This document shows, piece by piece, positions 1-8,353 of a stretch of 64,000 nucleotides of DNA. The first letter of the stretch is position 1. Each line of letters opens with the position of its first letter. Made by a program: the position numbers and the translations under genes. Source of the DNA: Chryseobacterium indicum (GTDB taxonomy: Bacteria; Bacteroidota; Bacteroidia; Flavobacteriales; Weeksellaceae); contig NZ_JACSGT010000001.1 in NCBI RefSeq assembly GCF_021504595.1, positions 2,356,001-2,420,000 on the forward strand. The letters run 5' to 3'. A model generated the notes under the pieces. The model saw nothing but the letters and a program-made list of their open reading frames with translations, was not told the DNA's origin and did no database searches.

Positions 1-2
1 AG

Positions 3-320
3 GATATGATGATTTCTATGCTTGGCGTATTGGACGATTTTGAAAGAGCAATTAAAGAAATTGCGAAGAACGGAAATCCTGCTGATCTGCAAGGTGTTGA
101 ATTAATTTACAACAAATTCAAAAATAAACTGACAGAAAAAGGACTGAAAGCAATGGAAGTAAAAGCGGGAGACAGCTTTAATGTGGATTTCCACGAAGCG
201 ATCACTCAGATTCCTGCTCCGTCAGAAGATTTGAAAGGAAAAATCGTAGATGTTATTGAAACAGGATACACTTTAGGAGAGAAAGTAATCCGTTTTGCAA
301 AAGTAGTTACAGGAAATTAA
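3..320 (+). CDS. grpE: GrpE nucleotide exchange factor, C-terminal part
   Basis: The reading frame is open at the left edge, so the N-terminal coiled coil lies outside the window; about 105 C-terminal residues are seen. GrpE is the cytosolic exchange factor that releases ADP from DnaK. Visible family signs are VLDDFERA at the end of the long helix, HEAIT in the beta-wing region and the C-terminal stretch GYTLGEKVIRFAKVV. dnaJ follows on the same strand after 74 bp, the usual co-chaperone pairing. Identification is firm; the true start cannot be given. Confidence 0.95.
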   Translation, partial: DMMISMLGVLDDFERAIKEIAKNGNPADLQGVELIYNKFKNKLTEKGLKAMEVKAGDSFNVDFHEAITQIPAPSEDLKGKIVDVIETGYTLGEKVIRFAKVVTGN

Positions 321-324
321 CATA

Positions 325-378
325 AGCAATAAGTGATGGGTAATAAGCAATTTTTGATATTACTCATTATTCATTACT
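325..378. repeat. Imperfect inverted repeat between grpE and dnaJ
   Basis: Two 21-nt arms (325-345 and 358-378) are inverted copies with about five mismatches, around a 12-nt spacer. Arms of this AT-rich type (TAATGAGTAATGA-like) look like degenerate intergenic repeats. It is not followed by a T-tract, so it is not an obvious terminator, although a hairpin here could shape the grpE-dnaJ transcript. Function unknown. Confidence 0.5.
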
Positions 379-394
379 AATTACTCATATAAAG

Positions 395-1513
395 ATGTCA
401 AAAAGAGATTATTACGAGGTTCTTGAGATCAGCAAATCTGCATCAGCCGACGAAATAAAGAAAGCATACCGTAAAATGGCCATTAAATATCACCCTGATA
501 AAAATCCGGGCGATAAAGAAGCGGAAGAAAAATTTAAAGAAGCTGCAGAAGCTTACGAAGTTCTGAGCGACGAACAGAAACGTGCACGATACGACCAGTT
601 CGGACACGCAGGAATGGGCGGAAACGGAGGCTTCGGAGGAGGCGGTTTCGGTGGCGGAATGAACATGGAAGATATTTTCAGTCAGTTTGGAGATATTTTC
701 GGTGGAGGTTTCGGAGGATTCGGCGGTGGCGGCGGTGGTCGTCAGCAGGTAAAAGGTTCTAATTTAAGAATCAGAATTAAGTTGAATCTTGATGAAATGG
801 TGAACGGAACACAGAAAACCATTAAAGTAAAGAAAATGAAGATGGCAGAAGGTGCCACTTCAAAAACCTGCCCTACCTGTAACGGTTCTGGTGTACAGCT
901 TAAGGTAATGAATACGATGTTCGGACAGATGCAGACCCAGACAACCTGCGGAACATGTCAGGGAATCGGAAAAGTGGCAGATAAAATTCCGGCGGGTGCC
1001 AATGCTCAGGGATTAATTAAAGATGAAGAGGAAGTAACGATCAATATTCCGGCGGGAGCAAGAGACGGTATTCAGTTAAATGTAAGAGGAAAAGGTAATG
1101 ATGCTCCTTTCGGCGGAATTCCGGGAGATTTATTGGTGATTATCGAAGAAGAAGTTGATAAAGTAATCAAAAGAGAAGGCGATAATCTTCATCAGGAATT
1201 GTACATTTCATTTGCTGAAGCAGCTTTGGGAACAAAAAAAGAAGTACCGACAGTTGGCGGAAAAGTAAAAATTACGGTAGATGCAGGCACACAATCCGGA
1301 AAAATTCTGAGATTAGCAGGAAAAGGTCTTCCAAGTATCGACAGTTACGGAAAGGGAGATATGTTTATCCACATCAATGTATGGACTCCGCAAAAGCTGA
1401 CAAAAGATCAAAAAGATTTCTTCGAAAAGCAGATGAACAGCGGAGAAATGGTTGCGGAACCATCCGGCAAGGAAAAAACTTTCTTCGATAAGGTGAAAGA
1501 TCTTTTCAATTAA
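395..1513 (+). CDS. dnaJ: Chaperone DnaJ (Hsp40) with a single zinc centre
   Basis: Type-I J-protein co-chaperone that delivers substrates to DnaK and stimulates its ATPase. The J domain covers about residues 1-70 with the HPD loop (YHPDKNPGD). A long Gly/Phe-rich linker follows, then a cysteine region and two C-terminal beta domains. Length 372 residues is normal. The canonical zinc domain has four CxxCxGxG motifs; only two are present here (CPTCNGSG and CGTCQGIG, motifs 2 and 3). The places for motifs 1 and 4 hold KMKMAEG and [12 protein letters not shown], so zinc centre I is missing. The gene follows grpE and is probably co-transcribed with it. Confidence 0.97.
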   Translation: MSKRDYYEVLEISKSASADEIKKAYRKMAIKYHPDKNPGDKEAEEKFKEAAEAYEVLSDEQKRARYDQFGHAGMGGNGGFGGGGFGGGMNMEDIFSQFGDIFGGGFGGFGGGGGGRQQVKGSNLRIRIKLNLDEMVNGTQKTIKVKKMKMAEGATSKTCPTCNGSGVQLKVMNTMFGQMQTQTTCGTCQGIGKVADKIPAGANAQGLIKDEEEVTINIPAGARDGIQLNVRGKGNDAPFGGIPGDLLVIIEEEVDKVIKREGDNLHQELYISFAEAALGTKKEVPTVGGKVKITVDAGTQSGKILRLAGKGLPSIDSYGKGDMFIHINVWTPQKLTKDQKDFFEKQMNSGEMVAEPSGKEKTFFDKVKDLFN

Positions 1514-1582
1514 CTATATTTATAGAGGCTTTCTTTGAAAAGTCTCTTTTTTGAATTTTAAACTACTTTAAATTAAAAACCT

Positions 1583-1596
1583 GTACATATTTGTAC
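1583..1596. promoter_or_regulatory. GTACA-N4-TGTAC palindrome upstream of a small gene
   Basis: A 5-bp inverted repeat GTACA/TGTAC with a 4-nt spacer lies 19 bp before the next start codon. Its position and symmetry fit an operator or a promoter-overlapping site. The binding protein is unknown, and a chance palindrome is possible. Confidence 0.25.
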
Positions 1597-1614
1597 GTAT
1601 TGTAAAAATTTCAC

Positions 1615-1965
1615 ATGAACTACAAGCTTCAACTCCATACACCAGAATCTACGGCGAATCTTATTTTCAATATGATTACTTTTGATGCATTCAAGATTAA
1701 TATTGTTGAGAGATATTTCGGACCTGCTAAAAAATCATGCGAGGTTTTATTTAAAGTAAGAACGCTGGATGACAAAATCGTAGAAAGAAGAGACGGAAAC
1801 ATGAGAGTAAAGATCAAAAATGAAGATCTTGAGACTTACAGACAACTGCTTTCTGTTCTGAAATCGTATGAATATAAAAATCATCTGATCAACAGAAAAA
1901 ACGCAGATCAGGATTATGTGCATTTTATTCTGAGACTGGTGATCATGAATTATGATCTGAACTAG
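1615..1965 (+). CDS. Conserved hypothetical protein, 116 aa
   Basis: A small soluble protein with no signal peptide or membrane segment. It is rich in Lys, Arg and Asn, with an N-terminal part that looks like alternating beta strands and a helical C-terminal half. I do not recognise a family. Codon use and start context resemble neighbouring genes, and the gene ends at a strong bidirectional terminator, which supports it as real. An antisense frame covering the same bases has no such support. No function is proposed. Confidence 0.75.
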   Translation: MNYKLQLHTPESTANLIFNMITFDAFKINIVERYFGPAKKSCEVLFKVRTLDDKIVERRDGNMRVKIKNEDLETYRQLLSVLKSYEYKNHLINRKNADQDYVHFILRLVIMNYDLN

Positions 1966-1989
1966 GTAATTAAATTATCTTCGAAATAA

Positions 1990-2020
1990 AAATTCGCGGC
2001 TTCTACGAAGCCGCGAATTT
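1990..2020. terminator. Bidirectional terminator hairpin
   Basis: Perfect 14-bp stem (1990-2003 with 2007-2020), loop TAC, with A/T tracts on both sides. It lies between two convergent genes, the small hypothetical gene on the plus strand and the DUF808 gene on the minus strand, and can end transcription from both. Confidence 0.9.
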
Positions 2021-2041
2021 TTACTATTATTGATCAATTTT

Positions 2042-2941
2042 CTATGCGCGTTTCACTAAGGAAAACAATGCTTTCCCGATCGTGAAAACAGCCACGGCAA
2101 GCAATCCTCCTGTAAGTCCAAGAATCACTTCTTTAAGAACCATAAGTATTTTATCTGAAGACCAGGATGGTAAAATATGGTGAAAATACTCTATTCGGTG
2201 AGCAAAAATTCCTCCGGCAACCATAATCAGGGCAATCGTTCCGATTACTCCTAAAGCTTTTATAACTATTGGAAGTGCTTTTACAAGAAGATGTCCCAGT
2301 TTTCCGATAATTCCTTTGTCATTACTTTTTCTGATCAGTTTAAATCCTGCATCATCCATTCTTACAATTAAAGCTACAATTCCGTAAACTCCTACTGTTG
2401 CAATAAAAGCCACCAATGAGGTTACCAGAATCTGGGTAATAAAAGGATGACTTTCCTCCAAAACCGTTCCTAAAGCAATAATTACAATTTCAATAGACAG
2501 AATAAAATCCGTTGTAATTGCTGATTTAATCTTTGCCTTTTCGGTTTCTTCAGAATTTAGATCTTCTTCTTCCGCCTCTTCTACGACTTCATGACCTTTT
2601 TTATCCCTGTGAAACAGAAATTCTATAATCTTTTCTACCCCTTCAAAAGCAAGATACAGACCTCCCAAAATCAAAACATAATTAATGGCAGGCGGATACA
2701 GCCAGTTTAACAGAAAAACAATCGGAAGAATAATAAGTTTGTTGATGAAAGATCCTTTTGTGATCGCCCAAAGTACCGGAAGCTCTCGTGAAGAAAGAAA
2801 GCCAGTCGCTTTTTCAGCATTTACAGCAAGATCATCTCCTAAGATTCCAGCCGTTTTCTGAGTTGCTATTTTACTTGTAACCGCTACATCATCCATTAAC
2901 GCAGCAATATCATCCAAGATCGCAAAAAAACCAGATGCCAT
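2042..2941 (-). CDS. DUF808 (YedI-like) inner-membrane protein
   Basis: A 299-residue polytopic membrane protein of the DUF808/YedI family. It starts with the family's typical MASGFFAILDDIAALMDDVA, followed by the soluble N-terminal segment. Hydrophobic segments then occur at about residues 70-100, 150-195 and 225-290. A charged, Glu-rich loop at about 115-135 separates the first membrane segments. The biochemical role of the family is not established. It stands alone and converges on the upstream hypothetical gene through a shared terminator. Family assignment is fairly sure. Confidence 0.88.
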   Translation of the reverse strand: MASGFFAILDDIAALMDDVAVTSKIATQKTAGILGDDLAVNAEKATGFLSSRELPVLWAITKGSFINKLIILPIVFLLNWLYPPAINYVLILGGLYLAFEGVEKIIEFLFHRDKKGHEVVEEAEEEDLNSEETEKAKIKSAITTDFILSIEIVIIALGTVLEESHPFITQILVTSLVAFIATVGVYGIVALIVRMDDAGFKLIRKSNDKGIIGKLGHLLVKALPIVIKALGVIGTIALIMVAGGIFAHRIEYFHHILPSWSSDKILMVLKEVILGLTGGLLAVAVFTIGKALFSLVKRA

Positions 2942-3183
2942 AAAATTTTAATGTTTTTTTAATGTTTGTTAAAGGGCAAAAATAATTATTTAATTCGGTT
3001 TTTCTTATGACTGACCGAGCTTTATTTAAACTTATTTATCGCGTAGTTAATCAAGATTAATTATTTTAAATCTGTATATCAAATTGTATTCCTCATAATT
3101 TGTATATTCGTGATAATCATCAAAAATACCATGAAACTTACACGGCGAATTCTAATTTTTGCCTTTAATATGTAAACATTACC

Positions 3184-3621
3184 ATGTTATATTATACTTT
3201 CGATGTAAAAAACAACAGCAGTGAAATTGTTTCAAAAATAAAAATTGAAACAGAAAAGCTGATAGAAGTCTATGATGACGAAATAAAAAGCTATCATAAA
3301 TATTGCAAAAAATTACCGGATGATGCTCCAAGACATATTGAATATCAAAATATCAACTGTTTACGGAAATTACTTTCGGAAGCAAAAACAGATATTGATT
3401 TTGCAGAAAAGAATGATTATGTACAATCTTTTTCAATTAAAATAATGATTCGTAAAGATTTTCATTCAATATTTTGTAAAAAATGCAGTCAGGAATATTC
3501 TCCTGAAGAAATTATTTACGAAACATGGTCTCAGGGAGAAAGTTTATTTGCTTCGGGAGGAAAAACTTTATCGTGTAAAAACAACCATTTTCTTTTCGGG
3601 TATATGGAATGGAACTCATAA
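3184..3621 (+). CDS. Hypothetical protein with a Cys/His zinc-ribbon-like C-terminus
   Basis: A 145-residue soluble protein. The N-terminal two thirds is charged and helical. Near the C-terminus lie CKKC (about residue 99) and, after about 30 residues, CKNNH; together they could bind one metal ion, which is an inference from spacing. No homologous family is recognised. It sits alone between a divergent DUF808 gene and a lipoprotein esterase gene, with only 62 bp to the latter. Confidence 0.65.
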   Translation: MLYYTFDVKNNSSEIVSKIKIETEKLIEVYDDEIKSYHKYCKKLPDDAPRHIEYQNINCLRKLLSEAKTDIDFAEKNDYVQSFSIKIMIRKDFHSIFCKKCSQEYSPEEIIYETWSQGESLFASGGKTLSCKNNHFLFGYMEWNS

Positions 3622-3683
3622 CAAAAAATAAAAATTTCTGGTATTATTAATTTTTAAATAGTAATTTTCTTTACTTTTATTCT

Positions 3684-4556
3684 ATGAAAAAGCTGATTCT
3701 TCGTTACCATTTCTTTGTTTTAGGGTTAATTGGCTTTATTTTGAGTTCATGCAATACGAGAAAATTTAAAGTCTGGGTGGGAACAAATAACGAACAGAAA
3801 ATTTACAATCTGAAGTACGGGGAACATAAAAGGCAGAAAGCAGACATCTTTCTTCCTTCGAATTATCCTGAAAATTCTCCCGTTGTTTTATTAATTCATG
3901 GCGGAGCATGGACTCTGGGCAAAAAAGAACACATGATCCAAATTCAGAAAATGCTCTTTAAAAATAATATTCCGACCATTAATATGAATTACCGGCTGGT
4001 TTCAAAGTCAAAAAAAATCACGTACCGCGAACAGCTTGAAGACATAAATTTAGTGATTGCCAAATTCAATGAACTGGCGCAGAGAGCAGAACTTCAGCCT
4101 AACAATTATATTCTTCTGGGAGAAAGTGCGGGAGGTCATCTTGCTTTACTCTACGGTTATCAGAATCCTGATAAAGTAAAAAAGATCATTTCCTTAAGCG
4201 GACCGACAGATTTTTATTCTCCGGAATACCTGAATTCATTTTACTCCAAATATTCTTCACCGACTATCCAAAAAGTGGTGGGAACAAAATTCACGCGTGG
4301 AAACTTGTCTGAAGAATTTAAAAAAGCCAGTCCGATTGCCCATATTTCGAATGTTCCTACCCTCCATTTTCAGGGTAATCAGGATTTTTTAGTCAGTCCG
4401 AAACAGGGAATTGCCTTGGATTCTGCTTTAACGGCACAAAATGTCCCGCATAAATTCATTTACATGAAAAATACAGGTCATGTTCCGCGATTTTTTAACA
4501 GAAAGAAAAGAGACAGCATTATTTATCCTAATATTCTGGAGTGGATTAAAAATTAA
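3684..4556 (+). CDS. Lipoprotein alpha/beta hydrolase (esterase/lipase, BD-FAE-like)
   Basis: A 290-residue hydrolase with a lipoprotein signal ending in SSC at Cys22, so it is probably anchored in a membrane facing the periplasm or the surface. The fold markers are in order: HGGAWTLG oxyanion-hole motif (about residue 72), GESAGGH nucleophile elbow with the catalytic Ser (about 155), an Asp in NQDFLV, and a His in TGHVPRF near the end. This matches carboxylesterases of the BD-FAE/Aes type that act on small esters. Substrate unknown. It has its own promoter region and no operon partner. Confidence 0.85.
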   Translation: MKKLILRYHFFVLGLIGFILSSCNTRKFKVWVGTNNEQKIYNLKYGEHKRQKADIFLPSNYPENSPVVLLIHGGAWTLGKKEHMIQIQKMLFKNNIPTINMNYRLVSKSKKITYREQLEDINLVIAKFNELAQRAELQPNNYILLGESAGGHLALLYGYQNPDKVKKIISLSGPTDFYSPEYLNSFYSKYSSPTIQKVVGTKFTRGNLSEEFKKASPIAHISNVPTLHFQGNQDFLVSPKQGIALDSALTAQNVPHKFIYMKNTGHVPRFFNRKKRDSIIYPNILEWIKN

Positions 4557-4637
4557 TCTGGTAAATAACTGAAGAACTGCTTTTGCAGTCTCCCCTTATC
4601 CTTCAAAGAAAAATCTATAATGATTCAGCAAAAAAAT

Positions 4638-4659
4638 AACCCGCTCAGATAAGCGGGTT
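4638..4659. terminator. Hairpin terminator between convergent genes
   Basis: Stem AACCCGCT/AGCGGGTT with a 6-nt loop, A-rich on the left and T/A-rich on the right. It separates the esterase gene from the convergent DedA gene and can serve either. Confidence 0.8.
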
Positions 4660-4681
4660 AAATATATTTTAAAATGAATTC

Positions 4682-5389
4682 TTAGTTGTCTTCTTCATCA
4701 AAATTATGATTTTCATACTTGGAGAAGTCCTGTTTCTTTCCGAATAAAAATTTGATAATAACCGGAACTGTTGTTATCAGAACAATCACAATAATAATCA
4801 GTTCTAATTTTTTCTTAAGATCAATTCCGAACTGATCGATAAATAATTTATCCAGATAATGTCCCGCAAAAATCAATAAAAACGACCAGAGAACCGCCCC
4901 GATAATATTATCTCTTAAGAACGCCTTTTTATCCATCTTTACGATCCCTGCCACAATCGGAGTAAATGTTCTTACTACAGGTAAAAATCTTGCCATTATA
5001 ATAGCCAAAGCGCCATTTTTCTCAAAAAAATCGTGCGCCTGATAAAGATATTTCTTTTTAAAAAGCCATGTATCTTCTTTTTTATATAAAGCAGAACCTG
5101 TCTTTCTCCCAAAATAGTAACCTATTTCATTCCCTATAATAGCTGCCAGAGAAACTGATGCCGCTAAGATAAATGTATCGAAAAAATCGCTCCCTGTAGA
5201 GCCAAAAGTCTCTCTGATGATATCAATTGAATAAATCCCCGAAACGAAAAGCAATGAATCGCCCGGTAAAAAAAATCCTACAAAAAGACCTGTTTCGGCG
5301 AAAATGATAAACAGAATGAGCCAAAATCCTCCAAGCTTGATATAAAACTCCGGATTTAATAAATCTTTCCAGCTATTGAAATCTTCCAT
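4682..5389 (-). CDS. DedA family membrane protein (VTT domain)
   Basis: A 235-residue inner-membrane protein of the DedA family, thought to act as lipid-carrier flippases or proton-coupled transporters needed for envelope homeostasis. Visible features are FVGFFLPGDSLLF in the first membrane hairpin, the conserved GNEIGYYFGRKTG segment, and FLPVVRTFTPIVAG, which carries the conserved Arg. The C-terminal cytosolic tail is acidic. It is a single gene with no linked partner that would suggest a substrate. Confidence 0.92.
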   Translation of the reverse strand: MEDFNSWKDLLNPEFYIKLGGFWLILFIIFAETGLFVGFFLPGDSLLFVSGIYSIDIIRETFGSTGSDFFDTFILAASVSLAAIIGNEIGYYFGRKTGSALYKKEDTWLFKKKYLYQAHDFFEKNGALAIIMARFLPVVRTFTPIVAGIVKMDKKAFLRDNIIGAVLWSFLLIFAGHYLDKLFIDQFGIDLKKKLELIIIVIVLITTVPVIIKFLFGKKQDFSKYENHNFDEEDN

Positions 5390-5473
5390 ACATTTTGATA
5401 AGTAACAAAAATAGGATTAATAAACGTCAATCGGAAATTAATTATAAGATTTTAACGAAATTTAAACATCGTC

Positions 5474-6586
5474 CTACAATTCCATATCATCATCTGAAAC
5501 CGCCGTTCCATCCGCCATCAGGAAAGCTTTCAGGAACGGAGTGATGTTTCCGTTCATTACAGAATCCACATCCGAAGTTTCGAATCCGGAACGCACATCT
5601 TTTACCAGTTTATAAGGATGCATAACGTAGTTTCGGATCTGGCTTCCCCACTCGATCTTCATTTTATTGGCTTCGATCTCGTTACGGGCTTTCATACGCT
5701 CTTCCAATTCCATTTCGTATAGTCTGGAACGAAGCAACTGCATTGCCTTTTCCTTATTCTGAAGCTGGGAACGCGACTCTGAGTTTTCAATAATGATTCC
5801 TGTAGGCGCGTGACGAAGACGAACCGCCGTTTCTACCTTGTTTACGTTCTGACCTCCCGCTCCGGAAGATCTCATGGTTTCAAATGAAATATCGGCAGGA
5901 TTGATGTTGATTTCAATCGTATCATCCACCAAAGGATACACATACACCGAAACGAAACTCGTATGACGCTTCGCATTGGAATCGAAAGGCGAAATTCTTA
6001 CCAGACGGTGAACTCCGTTTTCTCCTCTTAAATAGCCGAATGCAAACTCTCCTTCAATTTCCAGTGTTACGGTTTTTACTCCGGCAACATCCCCTTCCTG
6101 AAAGTTCAGTTCACGGATTTTATACCCTTGTTTTTCCGCCCACATGGTATACATTCTCATCAGCATTGAAGCCCAGTCGCAGCTTTCTGTTCCTCCTGCT
6201 CCTGCAGTAATTTGTAAAACCGCAGAAAGTTCATCCCCTTCATTGGAAAGCATATTCTTGAATTCAAGATCTTCGATTTTTTCTACCAGTTGAGGAAAGG
6301 TTTCGTCCAGTTCTTTCTCAGAATCCGGATCTTCTTTGGCAAATTCTGCCAAAACCTGTAAATCTTCAAACTGGGTATTGATTTCGTCATACGCTTCCAC
6401 CCACTTTTTTTTGGAACGAAGTTGCTTCAGAAATCCTTCAGCTTCTTTAGGATTGTCCCAAAACTCAGGAGCTGCTGTTTTTTCATCATCATTAGAAATT
6501 TCTATCTTCTTTTTATCGATCTGAAGATATTTATGTAAATCATCAATTCTTGACTGAATTTCTTTTATCTGGTCGCTGTTAATCAC
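5474..6586 (-). CDS. prfB: Peptide chain release factor 2
   Basis: RF2 recognises UGA and UAA stop codons and hydrolyses peptidyl-tRNA. The SPF recognition tripeptide is visible in [10 protein letters not shown] and the catalytic GGQ in [11 protein letters not shown]. The frame is continuous from a GTG start; the segment equivalent to the E. coli frameshift site reads CTT CAG ATC (KYLQID) with no in-frame TGA. The autoregulatory +1 frameshift is therefore absent. Total length of 370 residues is normal for RF2. The gene ends with TAG, an RF1 codon. A TATTTTTG element lies about 17 bp before the start codon on the coding strand. Confidence 0.97.
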   Translation of the reverse strand: MINSDQIKEIQSRIDDLHKYLQIDKKKIEISNDDEKTAAPEFWDNPKEAEGFLKQLRSKKKWVEAYDEINTQFEDLQVLAEFAKEDPDSEKELDETFPQLVEKIEDLEFKNMLSNEGDELSAVLQITAGAGGTESCDWASMLMRMYTMWAEKQGYKIRELNFQEGDVAGVKTVTLEIEGEFAFGYLRGENGVHRLVRISPFDSNAKRHTSFVSVYVYPLVDDTIEININPADISFETMRSSGAGGQNVNKVETAVRLRHAPTGIIIENSESRSQLQNKEKAMQLLRSRLYEMELEERMKARNEIEANKMKIEWGSQIRNYVMHPYKLVKDVRSGFETSDVDSVMNGNITPFLKAFLMADGTAVSDDDMEL

Positions 6587-6602
6587 GATTGTTTATTTTT
6601 TG

Positions 6603-6610
6603 CAAAAATA
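6603..6610 (-). promoter_or_regulatory. Putative -7 element for prfB
   Basis: On the minus strand this reads TATTTTTG, matching the Bacteroidota -7 consensus TAnnTTTG. It would place transcription start about a dozen bases before the GTG start of prfB. No clear -33 TTTG was identified. Confidence 0.5.
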
Positions 6611-6724
6611 CGGATAAAATTATGAGTGCAAATTTTTGTCCCGCAGATTTCGCGAATTAGTACAGATTTCTGCTGAAATACACCTTCAGTTTATATGTTG
6701 ATATTCTTAGTTAATTCAAAATTT

Positions 6725-6852
6725 AAACACATCAGTCACCTGAGATTTTAAATCTTTCGTATCGTAGAGAAGAACACATTAGTTTCTGAAAATCTTTGAT
6801 TTTCTTCTTAATTGATTTTTTTACTTTAAAGTAATAAAACTAATGTGACTGA
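6725..6852. repeat. CACATnAGTCAC-type intergenic repeat, copy 1
   Basis: An element bounded by inverted ends (AAACACATCAGTCAC on the left, ATGTGACTGA on the right). Its inside segment AAGAACACATTAGTTTCTGA, continuing AAATCTTTGATTTTC, is shared almost exactly with the second copy on the other side of the FAD oxidoreductase gene. It ends two bases before that gene's stop codon. It looks like a MITE-like or REP-like non-coding element. Confidence 0.75.
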
Positions 6853-6854
6853 AA

Positions 6855-7961
6855 TTAGATCATTTCCGCTACAATCTCTCCGATTTTCGGAGCCAGCGCA
6901 ACGCCCATTCCCGAAAGGCGGACTGCACAAAACTGTCTTTCTGAAAGCTGTTTTACAATCGGAGTTTTTTCGGTTCCCATTGCCATAATTCCTGACCAGC
7001 GATGAGCGATTTCAAAATGCTGATCTGGTAATATCACTTCTTTTAAAAAGTTTTCTAAATGACTTTGTAAGAATTCTGTGGTTTCAAAAGATGTGGTTTC
7101 TTCTGTTTTAAAATCCTGATTTCTTCCGCCTCCGAGTAAAATCCGGTTTCCGAGATTTCTGAAATAATAAAAACCTTCATCATAATGGAATGTTCCTTTT
7201 AATTTCAGATGTTCAATCGGTTCAGTTAAAATAATCTGTCCTCGAGCCGGAATAATTTCTTCCTTGTCTAAAAATCTTGAAGCAAAAGCATTCGTACAGT
7301 GAATTAACTGATGTGCCTTAACAGAAAGATTTTTTGAAAGATGAACTTCAATTTCATCTGAATGTTCCGTGATATTTTCAACTTCGGTTCCGAAGAGAAA
7401 TTCAATTTTTAATTCATGACATTTTTCCAATAACTTCTGAAGCAGTTTCCCGGAATGCAAACTTCCTTCACACGGATTTTCAATCAGATATTGAGATTTT
7501 CCCAAACCGAATTCCTGAATTTTATGCTGGCTTAAAAAATAGGTTTCTTCAACATTGGTAATGGATTTCAGCTTTTGATTCACTTCATCCAACTTTTGTA
7601 AAGGCTCATCATGGTTAAGAATTTCAAAACCGCCATTCAGATCAAAATCTATTTCCGAATTTTTAAAATAATGCTGAATTTTCTGCAAACCGTCAAACCT
7701 CATCTTTACAAGGTCTAGTGTTTTTTTCCAGCCCATTTTTTCAGAATCGACAATCACTTCCGTTAGACTTCCGAAGCAGGCAAATCCTGCATTTCTCGTG
7801 GAAGCGCCCATCGGAACAGCATTTCGCTCAATGATCAAAACAGATTTTTCGGGATATTTTTCCTTAATGGAAATTGCGGTCCAAAGTCCCGTAAAACCGG
7901 CTCCGATAGTAATAACTTCGCGTTTTTTGTAAAAAGTTTCAAGTTCCCAGATGCTGTTCAT
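6855..7961 (-). CDS. FAD-dependent amino-group oxidoreductase (DAO family)
   Basis: A 368-residue flavoprotein of the D-amino-acid oxidase / glycine oxidase / gamma-glutamylputrescine oxidase superfamily. The N-terminal dinucleotide-binding motif is IGAGFTGLWTAISI with a following IIERN (adenosine ribose contact). MGASTRNAGFACFG is the segment where related enzymes hold the flavin. The C-terminal GMGVALAPKIGE closes the FAD domain. No secretion signal, so cytosolic. The substrate (an amino acid or amine) cannot be told. It is bracketed by two copies of one repeat element, in direct orientation, with no operon partner. Confidence 0.85.
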   Translation of the reverse strand: MNSIWELETFYKKREVITIGAGFTGLWTAISIKEKYPEKSVLIIERNAVPMGASTRNAGFACFGSLTEVIVDSEKMGWKKTLDLVKMRFDGLQKIQHYFKNSEIDFDLNGGFEILNHDEPLQKLDEVNQKLKSITNVEETYFLSQHKIQEFGLGKSQYLIENPCEGSLHSGKLLQKLLEKCHELKIEFLFGTEVENITEHSDEIEVHLSKNLSVKAHQLIHCTNAFASRFLDKEEIIPARGQIILTEPIEHLKLKGTFHYDEGFYYFRNLGNRILLGGGRNQDFKTEETTSFETTEFLQSHLENFLKEVILPDQHFEIAHRWSGIMAMGTEKTPIVKQLSERQFCAVRLSGMGVALAPKIGEIVAEMI

Positions 7962-8134
7962 AAGTAATTTGTAGTGAATGGTTAATGGTGAATTTGCTTT
8001 GCTTGTGAATTTTTTTAAACTTTTATCATGAACGTTAGTTTGATTTAAAACAATACAAAAACCTTAATAGAATGAGACTTTAGTCCAAACTCATATTTTA
8101 ATTTTTATTAAACTCAACTTATGGTAATTTATTG

Positions 8135-8272
8135 AAACACATAAGTCACATAAGATTTAAAATCAACTGGAAACTATAGGTAAGAACACTTTAGTTTTTG
8201 AAAATCTTTGATTTTCCTTATGTGATCTTTCTATTCAATATTTAATTAAAAACTCATGTGACTTATGTGTTT
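8135..8272. repeat. CACATnAGTCAC-type intergenic repeat, copy 2
   Basis: A 138-bp element with perfect 17-bp inverted ends (8135-8151 and 8256-8272). Its internal part matches copy 1, including AAGAACAC-TTAGTTT and TGAAAATCTTTGATTTTC. It fills most of the 392-bp gap 7962-8353; the rest is AT-rich, with fragments like GAATTTGCTTTGCTTGTGAA that resemble another degenerate repeat and show no gene. Confidence 0.8.
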
Positions 8273-8353
8273 AAATTAAATATTTTATATAAATCATTTA
8301 AAATCAACCAATAGCCTGCAACGCAAAATTCACAAACAAAGAGAATTCACTTT

